The notes under the pieces: generated by a model
What the model saw: the letters and a program-made list of their open reading frames with translations, nothing else
The model's database searches: none
What the model was told of the DNA's origin: nothing
Position numbers and translations under genes: made by a program
From: JACVRN01 sp036389255
GTDB taxonomy: Bacteria; Acidobacteriota; Blastocatellia; Pyrinomonadales; Pyrinomonadaceae
NCBI GenBank assembly: GCA_036389255.1
Contig: DASVQI010000024.1
Coordinates: 186,001-250,000, forward strand
DNA length: 64,000 bases
Reading direction: 5' to 3'
Shown here: piece by piece, positions 8,126 through 15,289 of the stretch
How positions within the stretch are numbered: the first letter of the stretch is position 1
Layout: every line of letters starts with the position of its first letter

Positions 8126-9136
8126 ATGCGAGCAATGATTCTGGCCGCAGGCTACGGCACGCGCCTGTGGCCGCTCACGGAAGACCGCACGAAACCGGCC
8201 ATACCATTTCTGGGCCGACCGCTAGTTGGCTACGTAGCGCAATACCTTGCGCGCTACGGTTTTGGCGACGTGGTCGTCAATCTTCATCACCGCCCGGAGT
8301 CCGTGCGCCAAGCACTTGGCGACGGGAGCCGTTTCGGCGTCAAGCTCTTCTACGTGGAAGAGCAGGAAATCCTTGGCACGAGCGGCGCGCTCGATAACGC
8401 GCGCCACCTTCTTGAAAGCGATACTTTCATAGTCGTCAACGGCAAGATTGTTACTGACATAAATCTGTCCGAAGCTCTAGAAACTCACAGGCGAACGGGC
8501 GCGATTGCCACGCTGGTTCTGCTGCCGAATCAGAAGCGCGAGCGCTTCAGCATAGTTCACACGCAGGATGGCTTCATCACGGGCTTTGGCGGGATGCCCG
8601 AGCCCCTAAAGGCGTCCGATAACGCCAATGCTGTAACAGTCAAGCAGAATGAAGAAGATGTCCCGCTAATGTTCACCGGGATTCAGATTCTTGAGCCGCG
8701 CATCTTCGATTACATACCGCGTGGAGTCTTCTCGCACTCGACCACGGACGTTTACCCGAAAGCCATGGAGGCCGGGGAGCTTATAGCCGCGCACGTCACT
8801 ACCGGTATGTGGCACGAGCTTTCGACCATAGAGCGATATCTGGAGATAAGCCTCGCGCTCATGGCCGTGGAGGGGCGCGATTGTGAGATAGGCGAAGGCT
8901 GCTCCGTCTCAACCGGCGCGGAGGTGAGCGAGTCAATTCTATGGGAGAACGTGAGAGTTGATGACGGCGCGCGTCTACGGCGTGTAATCCTAGGGGATGG
9001 CGTTCACATAGCTCCGGGAGAGGTCTTTGAGAACGCGGCTCTGGTGCGCGCCGAACTGGTCGCAGGCGTTGAGCCTCCTGCCAAAGCTCTTCGCGGAGAG
9101 GTTCGCGGGGCCAACTTTGTGGTGCCGCTTCCGTAG
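8126..9136 (+). CDS. Sugar-1-phosphate nucleotidyltransferase (MurU/ManC-like), NGD motif altered
   Basis: A 336-residue NDP-sugar pyrophosphorylase. The N-terminus has the nucleotide-binding signature 'MILAAGYGTRLWPLTEDRTKPAIPFLGRPL'-type start (G-G-T-R-L-P-T-K pattern). The uridylyl/guanylyl transfer domain reaches about residue 245, and the tail looks like short left-handed beta-helix repeats ('CEIGEGCSVSTGAEVSESILWENVRV'). The usual metal-binding Asp of the NGD motif is Lys107 here ('VVNGKIVTDINL'). An AmgK-like sugar kinase follows, so the pair resembles the amgK-murU MurNAc/GlcNAc salvage module of Pseudomonas. MurU itself is about 100 residues shorter. A mannose-1-phosphate guanylyltransferase is the main alternative. 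Confidence 0.78.
   Translation: MRAMILAAGYGTRLWPLTEDRTKPAIPFLGRPLVGYVAQYLARYGFGDVVVNLHHRPESVRQALGDGSRFGVKLFYVEEQEILGTSGALDNARHLLESDTFIVVNGKIVTDINLSEALETHRRTGAIATLVLLPNQKRERFSIVHTQDGFITGFGGMPEPLKASDNANAVTVKQNEEDVPLMFTGIQILEPRIFDYIPRGVFSHSTTDVYPKAMEAGELIAAHVTTGMWHELSTIERYLEISLALMAVEGRDCEIGEGCSVSTGAEVSESILWENVRVDDGARLRRVILGDGVHIAPGEVFENAALVRAELVAGVEPPAKALRGEVRGANFVVPLP
8613..8624 (+). repeat. CGTCYGATAACG 12-mer, copy 1
   Basis: CGTCCGATAACG lies within GGCGTCCGATAACGCC, inside the nucleotidyltransferase gene, where it encodes A-S-D-N-A. The GGCGT/ACGCC arms could form a 5-bp stem around CCGATA. Confidence 0.6.
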
Positions 9137-9157
9137 TGATACAATTCCCGAACTTTT

Positions 9158-9265
9158 ATGATTAATTTTGACGGCGGGGCTTTCAGCGAGATGTCCCGCC
9201 GCTTTGGTAGGGAAGCTCAGAGGGCTGGACTCTTTCATTCCTTGAGCGCTTTCCGGCAAATTTAA
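9158..9265 (+). CDS. Possible small ORF (35 aa) coupled to the downstream kinase
   Basis: ATG at 9158 opens 35 codons and the stop overlaps the next ATG as TAATG, the same coupling as larC-folE. Its start context (AACTTTTATG) matches the T-run start context common in this window. The peptide is moderately basic with several aromatic residues (it begins MINFDGGAFSEMSRRFGRE) and has no recognised domain. A CGGCGGG/CCCGCCG hairpin (9172-9178 and 9195-9201) lies inside it. The ORF could be a leader peptide, a real small protein, or chance. Confidence 0.33.
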   Translation: MINFDGGAFSEMSRRFGREAQRAGLFHSLSAFRQI

Positions 9266-10317
9266 TGGGTCAGGCATCTCTCATTACCTCCAACGCTTTT
9301 CCGGAAACGGCGCGCATTCGGCTCGGACGCTTTCTGGAAGCGAAGCGCCTGGGAACAAACAAGGACATACTGGCTTTGACGCCGGACGCCTCCACGCGCG
9401 AGTACTTTCGTATCCCGTGGAAACGGCGCACGGCCATAGCAGCCGTCTACCCTGAGCCATTCGACCCCGACGTTCATCCTTATCTTGACGTCACAAGGCT
9501 TTTCCTTGCGGCTGAGCTGCCCGTGCCGGAAGTCTACGAGGTTGAGGCCGCAAGCGGCATCATCGTACAGGAAGATTTGGGCGACCAGCAGTTGCGCCTC
9601 TTCTTTGAATCCGCGTCGGAAGAAGAGGCCGAAGCCTACCTTGAGCGCTCCATCTCTCTGATAGCATCCATACAGGCCGCGTCATCCAAAGCCTACGAGA
9701 TGCGCTCCATAGCTTCTCACCTTGCTTTTGACGAAGCCAAGCTTTCATGGGAGCTCAGTTTTTTCATGGAGCATTATTTCGGAAGCCTTCGCGGCGAGCA
9801 TCTGTCGCACGGCGAGGCGGCAGAGCTGAAGGCGGAGCTTAACGACGTGGCGGCAGAGCTTGCGGCACGCCCAAGAGTGCTGTGCCACAGGGATTATCAT
9901 TCATCGAATCTGATAGTGGATAAAAAGGGCAAACTGCGTATCGTTGACCATCAGGACGCGCGCATGGGCCCGGCGAGCTACGACCTTGTTTCGCTTCTTA
10001 TGGATAGACAGCCTGAGCCGCCTTCCATGGCCGAGGTGCGGTCACAGCGCCTCTTCTTTCTGGAAGAGCGTCGCAGGCGCGGGCTGGATTCACTCGACCC
10101 TGACGACTTTGCGCGCGAGTTCCGCTTGATGACGGTGCAGCGCGGCTTGAAGGCCATAGGAACCTTCTCGTATCAAACGGCTGTCTGCGGTCGCGGCGAG
10201 ACTTACGCGCAGTTCATACGGCCCACGTTTCAGATAGTGCTACAGGCCGCCGAATGGCTCGAACGCTTTCCGGCGCTGCGCGGCATGATTAAAAAAGCGC
10301 TGACAATTGACGAGTGA
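9265..10317 (+). CDS. AmgK-like aminoglycoside-phosphotransferase-fold sugar kinase
   Basis: A 350-residue protein-kinase-like small-molecule kinase. It contains 'LTPDASTREYFRI' (nucleotide-binding loop, like the GSDASFRRYFR of AmgK), 'IIVQEDLGDQQLR', the catalytic loop 'VLCHRDYHSSNLIVD' and the metal-binding segment 'IVDHQDARMGPASYDLVSLL'. The last two match AmgK, the anomeric MurNAc/GlcNAc kinase (family knowledge). It lies behind a nucleotidyltransferase, as amgK pairs with murU, supporting sugar activation for cell-wall precursor salvage. Specificity for MurNAc is inferred, and other hexosamines or hexoses are possible. The ATG at 9265 overlaps the stop of a possible small ORF. Confidence 0.75.
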   Translation: MGQASLITSNAFPETARIRLGRFLEAKRLGTNKDILALTPDASTREYFRIPWKRRTAIAAVYPEPFDPDVHPYLDVTRLFLAAELPVPEVYEVEAASGIIVQEDLGDQQLRLFFESASEEEAEAYLERSISLIASIQAASSKAYEMRSIASHLAFDEAKLSWELSFFMEHYFGSLRGEHLSHGEAAELKAELNDVAAELAARPRVLCHRDYHSSNLIVDKKGKLRIVDHQDARMGPASYDLVSLLMDRQPEPPSMAEVRSQRLFFLEERRRRGLDSLDPDDFAREFRLMTVQRGLKAIGTFSYQTAVCGRGETYAQFIRPTFQIVLQAAEWLERFPALRGMIKKALTIDE

Positions 10318-10376
10318 CGAGCCGTAAGAAGCTTGTCCTAACTCGTCCCTTGTCACAGAGTCACTTATCACTGTTC
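10310..10376. repeat. GACGAG/GTGAC inverted-word spacer before asnS
   Basis: The end of the kinase gene and the spacer carry GACGAGTGACGAG on the left and ACTCGTCCCTTGTCAC plus AGTCACTTATCAC on the right. These are reverse-complement words able to form an imperfect hairpin. It overlaps the kinase stop codon and ends in TGTTCTT directly before the asnS ATG. It is related in word content to the spacer at 6.3 kb. Confidence 0.4.
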
Positions 10377-10378
10377 TT

Positions 10379-11686
10379 ATGACATACATTAATCAATTAT
10401 CGGAGCATGTTGGTGAAGAGGTCACGCTGAAGGGCTGGCTCTATAATCTTCGTTCGAGCGGAAAGCTTCTGTTTCCGCAGTTGCGCGACGGGACTGGAAT
10501 TGTTCAGTGCGTGGTCTTCAAGAAGGCCGTGGAGCCGGAGGTCTGGGACGCGCTCAAGGGGCTGGGGCAGGAGTCCGCGCTTTTGGTGCGCGGAACCGTT
10601 CGCGCCGACGAGCGTGCGCCGGGCGGCTTCGAGATAGACGTGACTGGCGCAGAAGTAGTCAATGAGGCACGCGATTATCCCATCACGCCGAAGGAGCACG
10701 GCACTGAATTTTTGATGGATCATCGCCACCTGTGGCTGCGCTCGCGCCGCCAGCACGCCATCCTGAAAGTCCGCCACACGGTCGTACGCGCCGTGCGCGA
10801 TTTTCTGGACAACGACGGCTTCACACTTCTGGATGCGCCAATCTTTACGCCTGCCGCATGCGAAGGCACGACTACGCTATTCGAGGTAGACTACTTCGAG
10901 GACGCCAAGGCTTACCTGACGCAGTCCGGCCAGCTTTACAACGAAGCGACCGCCGCAGCCTTCGGCAAAGTCTACTGCTTCGGCCCCACCTTCCGCGCGG
11001 AGAAGTCGAAGACGCGCCGTCACCTGACCGAGTTCTGGATGGTTGAGCCGGAGATGGCCTTCGCCACTCTGGAAGATGTGCTGGCTTTGGCTGAAAGATT
11101 TCTCTCTTACATAGCCGCGCGCGTGATGGACGAACGCCGCGAGGAGTTGAAAATCCTTGAGCGCGACGTATCGAAACTGGAGGCGATTGTGCCGCCCTTC
11201 CCGCGCCTGCATTACGACGAGGCCGTGAAAATGCTGCACGAAGCGCACGAGCGCGGAGAGATGGCCACGCGCTTTGAGTGGGGCGGCGATTTCGGAGCGC
11301 CCGACGAGACTTACATCTCAAGCAAGTTCGACAAGCCCGTGATGGTTCATCATTATCCGGCGGCAGTCAAAGCCTTCTACATGGCGCGCGACCCGGAGCG
11401 GGCAGAGCTTGCGTTAGGCGTTGACGTGCTCGCGCCGGAAGGCTACGGCGAAGTCATTGGCGGGGGTGAGCGCGCGACCTCACTGGAATTCCTGCAAGAG
11501 CAGCTAAAAGAGCACGGGCTGCCGGAAGAGGCTTTCGACTGGTACCTAGACCTGCGCCGTTACGGGAGCGTCCCGCACGCAGGCTTCGGCATGGGCATAG
11601 AGCGCTGCACGGCATGGATGTGCGGCATAGAACACGTGCGCGAAACCATCCCGTTCCCGCGCATGCTCTACCGACTGAAACCCTAG
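10379..11686 (+). CDS. asnS: Asparaginyl-tRNA synthetase
   Basis: A 435-residue class IIb synthetase that charges tRNA-Asn. An N-terminal OB anticodon-binding domain ('VTLKGWLYNLRSSGKLLFPQLRDGTGIVQCVV') is followed by the class II core with 'FRAEKSKTRRHLTEFWMVEPEMAF' (motif 2 region) and 'GFGMGIERCTAWMCG' (motif 3). The segment 'GGERATSLEFLQEQLKEHGLPEEAFDWYLDLRRYGSVPHAG' favours AsnRS over AspRS. Its presence suggests Asn-tRNA is made directly in this organism. The start has no Shine-Dalgarno (TGTTCTTATG). A nonamer-built inverted repeat begins 2 nt after its stop. Confidence 0.95.
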   Translation: MTYINQLSEHVGEEVTLKGWLYNLRSSGKLLFPQLRDGTGIVQCVVFKKAVEPEVWDALKGLGQESALLVRGTVRADERAPGGFEIDVTGAEVVNEARDYPITPKEHGTEFLMDHRHLWLRSRRQHAILKVRHTVVRAVRDFLDNDGFTLLDAPIFTPAACEGTTTLFEVDYFEDAKAYLTQSGQLYNEATAAAFGKVYCFGPTFRAEKSKTRRHLTEFWMVEPEMAFATLEDVLALAERFLSYIAARVMDERREELKILERDVSKLEAIVPPFPRLHYDEAVKMLHEAHERGEMATRFEWGGDFGAPDETYISSKFDKPVMVHHYPAAVKAFYMARDPERAELALGVDVLAPEGYGEVIGGGERATSLEFLQEQLKEHGLPEEAFDWYLDLRRYGSVPHAGFGMGIERCTAWMCGIEHVRETIPFPRMLYRLKP

Positions 11687-11687
11687 A

Positions 11688-11781
11688 AGTCTAGAGAGTC
11701 CTGAGAGTCTAGAGAGTCTTGAGAGTTAAGACGACTTTCTTTTCTCTCCGGACTCTCCGGACTCTCAAGACTCTCCAGACT
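11688..11781. repeat. GAGAGTCT nonamer inverted tandem repeat, copy A
   Basis: The left arm (11688-11727) is about 4.5 tandem 9-nt units of the form AGAGAGTCT/TGAGAGTCT. The right arm (11743-11781) is the inverse, made of CTCTCCGGA, CTCTCAAGA and CTCTCCAGA units. The arms pair at 32 of 39 positions by eye. The element fills the gap between asnS and the methyltransferase gene, and CCTTTT leads straight into the next ATG. Confidence 0.72.
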
Positions 11782-11788
11782 GCCTTTT

Positions 11789-12469
11789 ATGGACGAGCGT
11801 TTACGTATAGAGTTTAACGAGTGGGCACGCGCAGGGCGTGGGCCGAGTATGGAGCGCGGGCACAGGCCCGTCGGTGAGCAGGCGATTGCGCTCATGCAGG
11901 TGGGAGAGGACGCGCGCGTGCTGGATTTAGGTTGCGGGTCTGGATGGGCCGCGCGGCTTCTAGCGGGTTACGCAAAGCGCGGGCGGGTCGTCGGCCTTGA
12001 TATTTCAGATGAGATGATAGAGGCTGCGCGCTCTTCTTCCAGTGGGTTCGACAACGTGGAATTCAGGGTGGGAAGCGCCGAGCGGCTCCCCTTCGATGAT
12101 GCTGATTTCACTCATGCTTTTTCGATGGAGTCGCTCTATTATTACGCTGATATGCTGGCGGCTTTGCGCGAAGTTCGCCGAGTGCTCAAGCCCGGCGGGC
12201 TCTTCGCCGTAGTCGTTGACCTGTACAAAGAGAACGAGCCTTCGCATCAGTGGATTGAGCAGCTACGAGTGCCCGTGCATCTTCTGGGGGTGGAGGAATA
12301 CCGCGCTCTATTTACCGAGGCAGGCTTTGACGAAGTCCGGGCGCAGAGGCTGTATGACCCTACGCCTGTTCCTGAAGATTACGCGGGCGGCTCGTTCAAA
12401 TCGCGTGAGGATTTCCTTCGCTACAGAGAGTGCGGCTCATTGATGTTGATGGGGTGGATAAAGTTATGA
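11789..12469 (+). CDS. Class I SAM-dependent methyltransferase
   Basis: A 226-residue Rossmann methyltransferase of the Methyltransf_11/UbiE-like group. The SAM-binding motifs run in order: 'VLDLGCGSGWAARLLAG' (motif I), 'VVGLDISDEMIEAA' (acidic loop), 'FRVGSAERLPFDDADFTHAFSMESLYYYAD', and 'LREVRRVLKPGGLFAVVVDLY'. No substrate can be assigned. Its stop overlaps the start of the LOG-family gene (ATGA), so the two are co-translated. It starts 7 nt after a long inverted repeat, with CTTTTATG and no Shine-Dalgarno. Confidence 0.86.
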   Translation: MDERLRIEFNEWARAGRGPSMERGHRPVGEQAIALMQVGEDARVLDLGCGSGWAARLLAGYAKRGRVVGLDISDEMIEAARSSSSGFDNVEFRVGSAERLPFDDADFTHAFSMESLYYYADMLAALREVRRVLKPGGLFAVVVDLYKENEPSHQWIEQLRVPVHLLGVEEYRALFTEAGFDEVRAQRLYDPTPVPEDYAGGSFKSREDFLRYRECGSLMLMGWIKL

Positions 12470-13017
12470 GCGAATCACAGGAGCGCATCGTTACTATCTT
12501 CGGCGGCTCGCGTTGCAAAGAGAACGAGCCCGAATACGGGGAGGCGCGTCGTGTAGGGGGGCTTCTGGCCGAAGCGGGCTACACGATTTGCACGGGTGGT
12601 TATCTGGGAGTCATGGAGGCGGCAAGTCGCGGTGCGCGCGAGCGCGGCGGACGCGTGCTTGGCATCGTCATGAACCAGTTCAAAGCCGAGCCGAACCGGT
12701 ACTTGACGGATAAGGTGGCCTCTGCACACTTCTACGAACGCTTGCAGCACTTGATTACGCGCTCGATGGGTTTTGTAGCCCTCAGGGGCGGGATGGGAAC
12801 TGTGACAGAAGTTTCGCTCGTCTGGAACAAGATTCAGACGGGCGTGATAGAGCCTCGCCCGCTAGTGCTGCTGGGCGAGTGCTGGAAATCGGTGGTCGAG
12901 TGCTGGCAGAAGCATCTGGTCGTGAGCGACAGGGACGTTGGCCTGCTGGACTTCGCCGCCACGCCGGAAGAGGCCGTGGAGATTGTTACTCGAAAAGCGA
13001 AGAGCGTTATAATTTAA
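12466..13017 (+). CDS. LOG-family nucleotide phosphoribohydrolase-like protein
   Basis: A 183-residue Rossmann protein of the TIGR00725/LOG (lysine decarboxylase-like) superfamily. It shows 'VTIFGGSRCKENEPEY', 'TGGYLGVMEAASRGARE' and the motif 'LRGGMGTVTEVSLVW', corresponding to PGGxGTxxE. Relatives hydrolyse nucleoside monophosphates, such as cytokinin riboside 5'-monophosphate, or bind molybdenum cofactor. The Pro of PGGxGT is Arg here. The frame is open from 12430, but ATG 12466 overlaps the methyltransferase stop and gives the family N-terminus. The substrate is unknown. Confidence 0.8.
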   Translation: MSESQERIVTIFGGSRCKENEPEYGEARRVGGLLAEAGYTICTGGYLGVMEAASRGARERGGRVLGIVMNQFKAEPNRYLTDKVASAHFYERLQHLITRSMGFVALRGGMGTVTEVSLVWNKIQTGVIEPRPLVLLGECWKSVVECWQKHLVVSDRDVGLLDFAATPEEAVEIVTRKAKSVII

Positions 13018-13030
13018 AAGCAGCTTTTTT

Positions 13031-13996
13031 ATGAACGAAGCTCTGATAGAACAACAGAAAGATTCTGCGGATGCGAGGCCCGGTCTGGACAGGCGCGTCA
13101 GCATTCTGGGCGTGCCGCTAGGCTTCGGCGGCTCTATGGAGGGCGTTGACATAGGCCCGGCCGCGATGCGCGTCGCCCGTCTCAATCAACGCGTAGCGCA
13201 GTTAGGCTACGATGTCAGAGACCTTGGGGATTTGAGAGTAGAGCGGCCCCTTCAGCCTGCTGAATCCGGTGAGCGGTTGAAATACCTGAAAGAGATAAGC
13301 CATGCCTGCCAAGACCTCTGCGCGGAGGTGAAGAGAGTTCTTCAGGGAGGCGAGCTGCCAGTCATTCTCGGCGGCGACCATTCAATAGCCATGGGCTCAT
13401 TCGCCGGTGCGGTCAGCCACTTCCGCGAGCGCAACGAAACGCTCGGCCTGATATGGTTCGACGCGCACGCTGATATGAACACTCCTGAGACTACGCCGTC
13501 GGGCAACATTCACGGGATGCCTTTGGCAGTGCTTCTGGGCTACGGCGAGCCGGAATTGACGGGCATCGGCGGCTTCTCTCCCAAGCTTGACCCGCGATTC
13601 TGCGCGCACATTGGCGCGCGCGACGTGGACGCTGGCGAGCGCGAGCTGATTCGTCGTTTGGGGATGCGCTTCTTCACCATGCGCGAGATAGACGAGCGAG
13701 GCATGAGCAGCGTGATGGACGAAGCCATTGCAATAGCCAACCGGGCCAGCGCCGGCTACTGTGTGACTCTGGACGTGGATGCGCTAGACCCGGGGGACGC
13801 GCCCGGCTCAGGCACGCTGGTTCGCGGCGGCCTGACTTACAGGGAAGCGCACCTCGGCATGGAAAAGATAGCCGAAGCAGGTGGCATGCGTTTGCTTGAG
13901 ATAGTCGAGATAAACACGGCGCTCGACATCAGCAACCGCACGGCACAACTGGCCGTGGAGCTAATCCTTTCCGCTCTTGGCAAGACAATCCTTTGA
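13031..13996 (+). CDS. rocF: Arginase
   Basis: A 321-residue ureohydrolase that converts arginine to ornithine and urea with a binuclear manganese centre. Metal-binding motifs are 'ILGGDHSIAMGS', 'WFDAHADMNTPETTPSGNIHGMPLA' and 'CVTLDVDALDPGDAPGSGT'. The NIHGMPLA and DAPGSGT segments are typical of arginase rather than agmatinase or formimidoylglutamase. The gene follows the LOG gene by 13 bp and begins after a T-run (GCTTTTTTATG). A nonamer-type inverted repeat separates it from ddl. Confidence 0.9.
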   Translation: MNEALIEQQKDSADARPGLDRRVSILGVPLGFGGSMEGVDIGPAAMRVARLNQRVAQLGYDVRDLGDLRVERPLQPAESGERLKYLKEISHACQDLCAEVKRVLQGGELPVILGGDHSIAMGSFAGAVSHFRERNETLGLIWFDAHADMNTPETTPSGNIHGMPLAVLLGYGEPELTGIGGFSPKLDPRFCAHIGARDVDAGERELIRRLGMRFFTMREIDERGMSSVMDEAIAIANRASAGYCVTLDVDALDPGDAPGSGTLVRGGLTYREAHLGMEKIAEAGGMRLLEIVEINTALDISNRTAQLAVELILSALGKTIL

Positions 13997-13998
13997 AC

Positions 13999-14090
13999 AG
14001 TCTGGAGAGTCCTGAGAGTCTGGAGAGTCTAGAGAGTCAAAAGCCTTCTTCTCTCTCTGGACTCTCCAGACTCTCCAGACTCTCTAGACT
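13999..14090. repeat. GAGAGTCT nonamer inverted tandem repeat, copy B
   Basis: The left arm (13999-14038) uses units such as TGGAGAGTC, CTGAGAGTC and TAGAGAGTC. The right arm (14053-14090) carries the inverse. They pair at 34 of 38 positions by eye around the loop CAAAAGCCTTCTTCT. The element lies between the arginase stop and the ddl start, with TTCTTTTAGGCTTTT before the ATG. Confidence 0.75.
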
Positions 14091-14104
14091 TCTTTTAGGC
14101 TTTT

Positions 14105-15235
14105 ATGACGAATAAACTCCGCGTTGGCGTGGTCTTCGGGGGACGTTCGGGCGAGCACGAGGTGTCGGTTCGCTCTGCCCGCTCCGTGATAGAGGCTCTG
14201 GACAAGAGCCGCTACGAAGTTGTACCGATTGCTATCACCAAGACGGGCAAGTGGCTTGCGCCAGCCGATTCGTCGGCGCTCCTGCCCGGAGAGACAAAGC
14301 AGCTTCTTTCGCCAGCGATGGTCGAGGGCGAAAGCCGCAACATCGCGCTCATAGGCGACCCATCGCACCATGGACTGGTTCAGCTTGACGGAGACGGTAG
14401 CGAATCTCAGCCTCTGGACGTAGTCTTTCCAGTGCTTCACGGCACTTACGGCGAAGACGGGACGATTCAGGGACTCTTTGAGATGGCAGGAGTGCCGTAC
14501 GTGGGCTGCGGCGTGCTGGCTTCGTCCTGCGGCATGGACAAGGTGACCATGAAGACCCTTTTCCGCGAAGCGGGGCTTCCACAGTGCCGCTACACGTGGT
14601 TTCTGCGTTCCGAATGGGACAGGGACAGGGAAGCGGTTATTAGAAAAGTGGCGCGGCGAATTGGCTTCCCCTGCTTCGTCAAGCCCGCCAATCTTGGCTC
14701 CTCAGTCGGCATCTCGAAGGCTACGGATAAAAAATCGCTCGCAGCCGCGATAGAGCTTGCCGCCCGCTACGACCGAAAGGTGATTGTGGAAGAGGGACTC
14801 GACGCTAGAGAGATAGAGTGCGGAGTGATGGGCAACGACGAGCCGGAGGCAAGCCTGCCGGGCGAGTACGTAGTGCATGACCCGGCGGCGAGCTTCCTCG
14901 ACTACACCGAAAAGTATTCGAGCACGGGCCACGTTGATTTCGTAGTCCCGGCCCAACTCACCAAAGCTCAGACGGCGCGCGTTCGACGTATGAGCGTTGA
15001 AGCCTTCAAGGTAGTGGATGGCTCCGGTCTTGCGCGCGTGGACTTCTTCCTGCGCAGGGATACGGGCGAGCTTCTGGTAAACGAGCTGAACACCCTGCCG
15101 GGCCTGACAGACGTTTCCGGCTTTCCCAAGATGTGGGAAGCCACAGGAATGCCTTTCTCCAAGGTCATAGAGCGCCTGATTGAGCTTGCGCTTGAGCGGC
15201 ATCGTGAGAAGCAGCGCACGGTGACAAGCATCTGA
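14105..15235 (+). CDS. ddl: D-alanine--D-alanine ligase
   Basis: A 376-residue ATP-grasp enzyme that joins two D-alanines for peptidoglycan precursors. Motifs in order: 'GVVFGGRSGEHEVSVRSA', 'DVVFPVLHGTYGEDGTIQGLFE', 'YVGCGVLASSCGMDKVTMK', 'PCFVKPANLGSSVGISK', 'VIVEEGLDAREIECGVMG', and 'ARVDFFLRRDTGELLVNELNTLPGLT'. The Tyr of 'YSSTGHVDFVVPAQL' is compatible with D-Ala-D-Ala specificity (the vanB/Ddl group has similar loops). It starts after a repeat element and T-run with no Shine-Dalgarno, and ends a run of co-directional genes. Confidence 0.95.
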   Translation: MTNKLRVGVVFGGRSGEHEVSVRSARSVIEALDKSRYEVVPIAITKTGKWLAPADSSALLPGETKQLLSPAMVEGESRNIALIGDPSHHGLVQLDGDGSESQPLDVVFPVLHGTYGEDGTIQGLFEMAGVPYVGCGVLASSCGMDKVTMKTLFREAGLPQCRYTWFLRSEWDRDREAVIRKVARRIGFPCFVKPANLGSSVGISKATDKKSLAAAIELAARYDRKVIVEEGLDAREIECGVMGNDEPEASLPGEYVVHDPAASFLDYTEKYSSTGHVDFVVPAQLTKAQTARVRRMSVEAFKVVDGSGLARVDFFLRRDTGELLVNELNTLPGLTDVSGFPKMWEATGMPFSKVIERLIELALERHREKQRTVTSI

Positions 15236-15289
15236 AAAACATTTATTTTGAAGAGTTTCGGCGAGTTTCCTTAAAGTAGCCCGTGAGCT

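Noticed and set aside
11688..14090. CRISPR-like array
   Set aside because: The 9-nt units have no spacers between them and are inverted within one locus; no cas genes are nearby.
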